Source: Nelumbo lutea
Lineage: Eukaryota; Streptophyta; Magnoliopsida; Proteales; Nelumbonaceae
NCBI GenBank assembly: GCA_022828595.1
Contig: JAKGHH010000002.1
Location: 71,954,383-72,018,382, forward strand
DNA: 64,000 bases
Direction: 5' to 3'
Positions 57,574 to 64,000 of this stretch are shown here, piece by piece. Under the pieces are notes generated by a model. The model did not search any database. It was not told the DNA's origin and saw only the letters and a program-made list of their open reading frames with translations. The translations under genes were made by a program, and so were the position numbers. Position 1 is the first letter of the stretch, and the number at the start of each line of letters is the position of its first letter.

Positions 57574-57978
57574 ATCAACAGAGAATTTTGACTTCTCAAT
57601 TTTCTCTATATCTTCAATTGTTTGATCCTTAAACAACATCTCTGCTTCTGATCACTTTCTTGTCCACTAGATCCCATAACCTATACCCAAACTCTTCATA
57701 CCCATAGCCTAAGAAGATGCACTGTTTAGCCTTGTCATCAAGCTTGGATCTTCCATATCTAGGAATATGAACAAATGTCCTACAACCAAACACTTTCAAA
57801 TGACTGTATGATATGGCTTTCTCTATCTAAACTTCTAAACTCTTTTAGGAGTATCTCCATTCAAAGGAACTGAAGGAGAAATGTTGGTGAGGTCAACTGT
57901 AGTTCTCATTTCCTCACCCAAAAAGGATTTGGATAACTTAGAATGAGAGAGCATGTATCTGATTCTATCAGTAATTGT

Positions 57979-58979
57979 TCAGTTCATTCTCTCTGCTACT
58001 CCATTATGTTGAGGAGTCTTAGGAATACTTTTCTTAAACCTGATACCATGGATCCTACAATATTCTTCAAAAGGATCCCTATATTCACCACCATTATCAT
58101 TTCGGATGCATTTCAACTTATTCCATGTTTCTCTCTCAACTTTGGTATGAAAATACTTGAAAACATCCAACACCTGATCCTTAGATTTCAAGGCAAATGT
58201 CCACACTTTTTTAGAGTGGTCATGAATAAATGTCACAAAATATAATACACCACCAAGAGATATATCTTTCATGTAGCAAACATCAGTGTAAACTAAATTT
58301 AAAATATGAGGCTTTCTAGATGGAGAAAATTTATGAAATGCAACTCTACTCTATTTGTCAGCTAAGCAATGTATACATGTTTCAAGAGGCATACCTTTCA
58401 TATCAGTAAGAAGATTTTATCTGAAAAGTATTTGAATTCCTTTTTCACTCAAATGTCCAGGCCTTTGGTGCCAAAGCTCAATGAATGAATCATGAACTAC
58501 ATTCACCTCTCCTTTGCTCAACCTTGCTTGCATCACATAAATGGTGTTGTGCTTCTTTCCCTTTGCCACAATGAGTGAGCCCCGATAGAGCTTCCGTTTT
58601 CTATCACTGAAAGTATTTGCATAATTTTCATCATCTAACCTGCCAGTGGAAATCAGATTTAGGCAGATATCAGGAACATGTCTAACATTCTTCAAAATTA
58701 ATTTACAACCAGTATTGCTATCTAGACAAATGTCTCCCATGCCAACAGTCTTGGATGTACTAGCATTCCCCATACGAACATGTCCAATATCACCTGTAGT
58801 GTAAGTTGTGAAAAATTCACCATGTGGAGTAACATGAAAAGAAGCACCTGAGTCTATGACCCAATCACTGTTTGGGCATGCAAAGTTGATATAATTATCA
58901 TCACAAACAATAACATCATCCTCGGCTGCAACAGCTATAGTATATTTTTCTTCTTTCTTGCATTCACCTTTCCCTTTGG
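57979..58979 (-). pseudogene. copia protease and integrase remnant
   Basis: Near 58850 is the aspartic protease motif WVIDSGAS, then HVRMGN, NVRHVPDICLNLISTGRL, and a pre-integrase zinc-site remnant (LWHQRPGHLSEKG, where the first His would normally be followed by RLGH). The integrase core lies at 57979-58272: FIHDHSKKVW, IRNDNGGEY and TPQHNGVAERMN. Frameshifts separate the pieces, for example near 58300-58420. Confidence 0.88.
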
Positions 58980-59741
58980 CTTGTTCTCTTTTTCAGACTC
59001 TACATTCATTTTTGTAATGTCCCGGTTTACTACAGTGATGACAAATGATATTTTTCTTAGACCTAGACTTTCTTCTGGTTTTATCATATTTATTACAGGG
59101 ACCTCTGCTCTTACTTCTTCCCTGTCTTTCTTTCTTTTCTATTACAAGAGCTTGAGATTCTAAGTAAGTCCATTGTTCTTTTCTCCTTGACTCTTCACTC
59201 AACAAAGCATCTTTGATTATGTCAATGGTTACCATACCATTAGGGATTGAATTACTGATTGAAACCACCAAGGTTTTCCAATTATCAAGCAAGGGACTAA
59301 GTGACAATAAGGCCTGCACTTCATCATCCATATTCAATTTTATAGTAGTCAATTGATTTATCAAAGCTTGAAAATCACTTAAATGTTCAGACATATTAAT
59401 CCCATTTTTATATCTCAAGTGTGTTAGTTTTCTAATCAAGGCAACCTTGTTTAAACATGTTTTTCCTTCATACATAGACTCTTATTTTTTCCATAAAACA
59501 TCAACCCTAGTTTCTTGTGCAACATGGTGAAAAATACTGTGGTCAATCCATTGTCGGATTTGGCCTATAGTTTTTCTATGCATGATTCCCCATTCATCAC
59601 TTAACTTATCACTTGGCTTACTTCATCACCTCTTATGGGTATGTACAAATCTTTGCAATAAAGAATGTCCTCCATTCTAGGTTTCCAAATGGCATAATTT
59701 GATGAAGCCAATTTTATCGTAACACTTGAGGATTCCTCCAT
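58980..59741 (-). pseudogene. copia gag remnant
   Basis: It starts at the ATG at 59741 (MEESSSVTIKLASSNYAIW) and hits a stop after about 45 codons. It resumes at 59475 (MYEGKTCLNKVALIRKLTHL) and continues to a CCHC zinc knuckle, CHHCSKPGHYKNEC, near 59005. Basic residues (RRKSRSKK) precede the knuckle, as in functional gag. Confidence 0.88.
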
Positions 59742-60598
59742 TTTAACACAAACAATTAATTTTAGCCAACCTGGCTATGATACCATTATTGGGCAAGTTA
59801 CACTATAGTAGCAGAAATGAATGTAAAACCAATCCCAAGACAACAAGAATCTTTCCCCAAAATTTGTGTGTCAAAATGGGTTTGCCAACAATAATAATAA
59901 CATGTAAACAATTCAGCCAAGTAACTGAAAAACAGATAACAATCACAGTACAATAGCACATAAGAATTTTTATGTGAAAAACCCCAAAATCGGGAAAAAA
60001 CCACGAACCCTATGGTCCATAAAAGTCTTCCACTAATTCAAAAACTAATGAGTACAATAGTCTTCTCTAATTGGAACTAGAGGCTTACAAACACCAAGAA
60101 AATAATCCTTGGCTCACAAGAACAGCATTAACATCACCAAACGCAAGGTGGATATAATACAAACATAAGTTTATATCTCACCAAGCTACTGTAAATCTGA
60201 ACTGAGAAGTAGAGAAAATGAAGAAGAATCACCAAATCTGAACTGGAATGGGATTCTTAACTCCAACACTTAATATCATCAAGAACGAGCTTGAAAAGCA
60301 CCTCCAAACTTGATCTTGAATGGAACAAGAGCTAGTTTTTTCCTCTTCTTCACAAAACTCAAAGAACCAAAAAAAACCTTTCTTTTTGGTTCTGTATTTT
60401 TTTTTCTTCTTCTTTGTTGTTCTCTGTTCGGTGGTTATTAATTTGACGCCACTCAAAAAAAAATAAAAATAATAAAAAATAATAATAAACTGAAAATGTG
60501 GTGACCACTTTACCACTATTCGGTTCCCTTTTCTTTAGGGAGCAAATAAAGGTGGGGTGGGCTCCTCCATATGGGCTGGACCCACACCCAACACTTTG

Positions 60599-61052
60599 TT
60601 CATGGCCTTTCATAGTTCTTACATAACAAAAGAAAAAAAAAACTTTTATCTTTCTTTGCACTTCTCAAGCACCAAATTGGCATATGGTATGGTCATTTGC
60701 ACCTTCAGTATTAGTTGATGCACCGAGTTTGGTTTTTGTCTCCATACTTACTCTCCACAAATAGGAATTTGATTGTTTCCTCTTCTGGGATGCGTTATGA
60801 AAAGATCTACCCTACCAGTTTTTTCCCTAAATTTGGAGCTCCCCATCTCAAGCATTTCAGTTTTCTCTCTACCTTTTGGTCATTGCAGTAAGCCCAGAGG
60901 AGACTGGAGAATTTAGGAATGAGTCATAGTTTAGGTATGGTGCATCAGAAATTAACTACAATTTTATTCCCATAGACAAAGTACTTTTGTATTGGAATAT
61001 TTTATCTTGGTTTGTAGTTACTCAATGGCTGGTCGGCCTATCAATTTGTCCC
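60599..61052. other. Intergenic DNA
   Basis: No gene, RNA or element supported between the copia element and the Tourist MITE. Confidence 0.5.
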
Positions 61053-61055
61053 TAA

Positions 61056-61172
61056 GGCTCAGTTTGGAAGGAGTACAAATACAAATAGGTACAGTACAAA
61101 TTCATACAAAATAATATAAAATACATAGTTTTGCATTCTATAAATTGTATTTGTACTCCTTCCAAGTGAGCC
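61056..61172. mobile_element. Tourist (PIF/Harbinger) MITE
   Basis: The ends are GGCTCAGTTTGGAAGGAGTAC and, reversed, GGCTCACTTGGAAGGAGTAC; TAA flanks both sides (61053-61055 and 61173-61175). 117 bp, the most intact copy of the family in the window. Confidence 0.88.
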
Positions 61173-61175
61173 TAA

Positions 61176-64000
61176 TGGGATCGGATTCTAATTTAAATCG
61201 GGCAAATGGATACGGTTCGCAGCCCTATCATTCAATTTTATACACTAGAAAACAAACAACTCAGTTCAGCCAAACAACCCCCCAAGGATAGATACAAGGC
61301 TGAGCTGAAGGACCACCATCCTTCCTCAGCCTTCAGAAGCTCCCCCCTGACAATGTCTTCTTTCTAATCTAGCACATCCAAGAAATCAGAAGTCAGTGGA
61401 TGTATGAATAAATCCAAGCCTTTGCTTGTTGTTGTTGCAAAGGCGAGTTGGAATGGGGGAAGAAGATGATGAGCTGAGGACATTGATGCAGGGAGGAAGA
61501 TGACAATGGTCTAGTAGTAGTTGAAGTTACTTGTATGGGGAAGCCACTTGGATCTGTCAAACTCATCATCTAGGTTGGATACCTTTTTCAGGAATTTAAC
61601 AAGTCTGTTGCATTGATGCATCCAAGACGATGTTCCAGTTTGGATTATAGTTTGGCTAGCTAAAGTAACACAAAATGTTGTTAGACCAGGATTGGATCGG
61701 ATGGTCGGATTGCTGGCCGGTTGGACCAGAAATCAGTAGTGGAAGCGATTTTTGTGAGGCCCAATTCTTAGCAATATTGACCCTGTCTAACTTAGGCAAA
61801 ATATGTGTTCATGGGTGTTTAGAATATATATTGTTTTAAGCTTATTTTGAGGTAAATTGTGCAACCATTTATTTTTATTTATTTTTTCTTTTAGTATGAT
61901 TTGTTTCATTATTTGAACCAGTCAAGTGGTTGAACCAGATTGTGAACCATTCAACCCATGGTCCAGTGGTGGAAATGGTTTTACAACCCATTGACGTCCT
62001 ATATGGGTTCCTTCTCTCAGGGATTAGGGAAGAAACGACTAGTGACAACGAAGGTTGTGGAGAACAGTAGTAGTCTTGATTTGATCGATGGGGTATGACT
62101 GGTAGGTGGTAGGGTGTTTCTTTACCGTGTTGATATTGCAATCAGAAATACATCCATCCATTTACTCCCTATGCTTGAATTTTGCAACACATCGATGCGT
62201 ATAATACAATATATATCAATTTTTGTATCCACCGAAACGCAAAATACAGAGAGCCAAGGGGGTTCTTTATGTCTAAACAATAAAACCCCATGAAAACCTC
62301 AGGCACTAAAAAAAGGCCCTGTTTGTTTGCAGTGAAAAACTGAATTGGGTACAAATTTTGCACCCGGTTCAGTCTCTCATCTGTTTGTTTGTAACCATAA
62401 CTTGCTCTCTTCCTGATGCAAAATTTGCACCACTTTTCTCTTACATCAATTACCTCTCATTTGAAAATCAAATCATCTTGCTTCTTACTTCTTACCTACA
62501 TTATTTTACTTCTCACAAACAAACCTACATTATTTCTCTTTCAAAAAACATCAAATATAAAGCAAAAGTAAATATGTGTTGTATAGATATTTTGAACCTT
62601 AATCTTTAGTAATTACATGCCCAAATCCTAATGGGTGCATGAATTGATGGGCCAATGTGAGACTCACAGGGACAATCCCATTGGCTGATGCTTCTCCGGA
62701 AAATAGTCTACTCTCGTGATCCCTCTCAACTGCCCTAGCTTTCACAGAGAGAGAGAGAGAAAGAGGAGTAATGTTATTTTGTATGGTGTGGGAGACTCCA
62801 TGGTACAAGTCACTATCGGTGCAAGTTGTGAGGTAGGATCATTTCTGTAAAGACAGGTCCAGAAAAGAACAAGCTGGCGTTGCTATTCGTTTTCTTTCCA
62901 CGCGCTTTACCAGCAATCCTCCAACTCCAAGTTAAGTAAAGCTTCTTAATCACTATTTCAGTATTTCATCTCTCTCTCTCCCTCTCTCACGCTCACATCA
63001 AACACCTGGCGTTGCTTCACTTGTAATTATTTTAATGTATTCTTTTTCCTTTAAGTCGCTGGGTTTTGTCAAAGAAGGGGAGAGGGCCCTCATGGCAACA
63101 AATGAGATTCTAAGCCCCCAGACCCAACCGACACGGTCGGTCAATCGCCTAATCCCTATTCCCACAAGTAAATACCAAATGCCAGAGAAGCGCCAACTTC
63201 AGATCAATAAACCAAATAATGCGAGTGAGATTGGGCCTCCCAGAGAGAGAGAAAGAGAGAGAGAGAGAGGGTTGAAAATTCCAATTCCACTAAACAGAAC
63301 AATTACAAAATTTCGCTGTCTATGAACAAGAAAAGAATTTCCTTCTTTTTTTATTTCATCATTGTTTTTATCAACATTTCTCCACAAATACCAGTCCTTT
63401 TCTTTCTTGTTTTATTTCATCACTGAAATACTGCTTCTTTGTCCCCAGAAACCACCATGACCATCCATGTCTTCTCCCCTCCTCTCAAGGCACAGTTACA
63501 GGACCGACACCAGAGAGGAAAGAGATTCACTACAGCCCCATTACACCAACAACAAGAACCAAAAAATATATTTCTTATGTACTCAGATAGTGTTTATAGC
63601 TAATAGTAATAACAGTGGAACCTTCCTTTATTCCCCCACCCCTTCCCCCCCTCCTCCATGGCTGGAAATTCTGAGATTCCAAAAGAATCTCACTCTTTCC
63701 TGATTTCCCTTCTTCACCACTCCAACTTCAACCAGGGGAAGAAAAAGGAGGAGAAAATAAAACAATATCAGGAAAAAAAAAAAAAAACCCAAAAAAAAAG
63801 CAGAAGAAATCAACAGTTCTTCTACACATCTTCCATTTCCAGGACTTTATACATCCTCCTACTTTTCATGAATCACGAAGCATCTGCATTACAGAAAAAA
63901 TAATACATTTATTAGCATCAGAACAATAGTTTTATAATAAACTAAAACTTATTAAAATAGAAGCAAATTACTAAGTGTCCGGAGTCCAGACAACACCCAA
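61176..64000. other. Intergenic DNA at the right edge
   Basis: It holds a Harbinger-like terminus (GGCCCTGTTTGTTTGCAGTG at about 62314), a CT/GA-rich stretch near 62740-62985 and 63240-63270, and A-rich runs at 63770-63800. Frames at 62358-63903 show no protein family. The region could be the 3' flank of a gene beyond the edge, but I see nothing decisive. Confidence 0.35.

Larger units (their letters stand above)
54807..60593 (-). mobile_element. Ty1/copia LTR retrotransposon, full length, inactive
   Basis: LTRs at 54807-55569 (763 bp, the 3' LTR) and 59787-60593 (807 bp, the 5' LTR), with ends of TGTTG...CCCAACA type. Perfect CTTTG target duplications lie at 54802-54806 and 60594-60598. The primer site at 59770-59785 reads TGGTATCATAGCCAGG on the minus strand, close to the initiator Met-tRNA complement. 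A purine tract (GGAAGGGGAGAAT) lies at 55570-55583. Domain order is gag, protease, integrase, RT, RNase H, as in copia. Many stops and frameshifts, plus clearly diverged LTRs, show an old, dead copy. It inserted in intergenic DNA. Confidence 0.95.

Noticed and set aside
63035..63325. 96-residue plus-strand frame
   Set aside because: Contains a GA-microsatellite Arg/Glu run, with no recognisable domain and no splice or homology support.
63971..64000. Possible last codons of a minus-strand gene ending VVWTPDT at the right edge
   Set aside because: Ten codons are too few to tell a coding end from chance, and no family matches by eye.
1..64000. CRISPR arrays, bacterial-type operons or an organised new gene system
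   Set aside because: The window is plant nuclear DNA with spliced genes and transposons; the repeats seen are satellites, microsatellites and transposon ends without spacer structure.

Overview
This is nuclear DNA from a flowering plant. It is AT-rich, contains spliced GT-AG genes, and most of its length is nested or decayed transposable elements (TEs). The encoded proteins (plant VPS23/ELC, plant IAN/AIG1 GTPases) are plant types. I cannot name the species.

Layout. (1) 1-1109, minus strand: an intronless VPS23/ELC (TSG101-like ESCRT-I) gene, cut by the left edge. (2) 1.9-2.8 kb: a tandem repeat whose units carry a hairpin. (3) 3.5-5.9 kb: a 2.3-kb inverted-repeat element carrying broken pieces of two unrelated plant genes, a basic secretory protein and a thymidine kinase. 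(4) 6.2-12.8 kb: a CACTA-like element with subterminal repeats. (5) 13.3-15.2 kb: a decayed hAT transposase with a small hAT element inside it. (6) 15-22.7 kb: AT-rich intergenic DNA with small elements. (7) 22.8-29.5 kb: a solo LTR, then a three-level nest. In the nest, a LINE fragment is split by a Harbinger-like element carrying an AAA-ATPase gene fragment, which is itself split by a non-autonomous LTR element. (8) 31.5-36.7 kb: small inverted-repeat elements.

(9) 36.9-52.3 kb: a tandem duplication of an AIG1/IAN GTPase gene, the main genic content. Copy A (38949-43280, five exons) encodes a complete 324-residue protein ending in a possible prenylation signal. Copy B (48352-52246) keeps the GTPase domain but a shortened fourth exon ends the protein at 225 residues. 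The copies differ by several TE insertions, including a Pack-MULE with an RRM gene fragment upstream of B, a Tourist MITE in intron 1 of B and a 1-kb element in intron 2 of A. (10) 54.8-60.6 kb: a full-length but dead Ty1/copia retrotransposon on the minus strand. (11) 60.6-64 kb: intergenic DNA with one Tourist MITE.

No evidence of a wholly new multi-gene system was found. The strongest observations are repeated gene-fragment capture by DNA transposons, the datable nest, the diverging IAN pair, and a MITE family whose three copies are each flanked by a 6-bp direct repeat.
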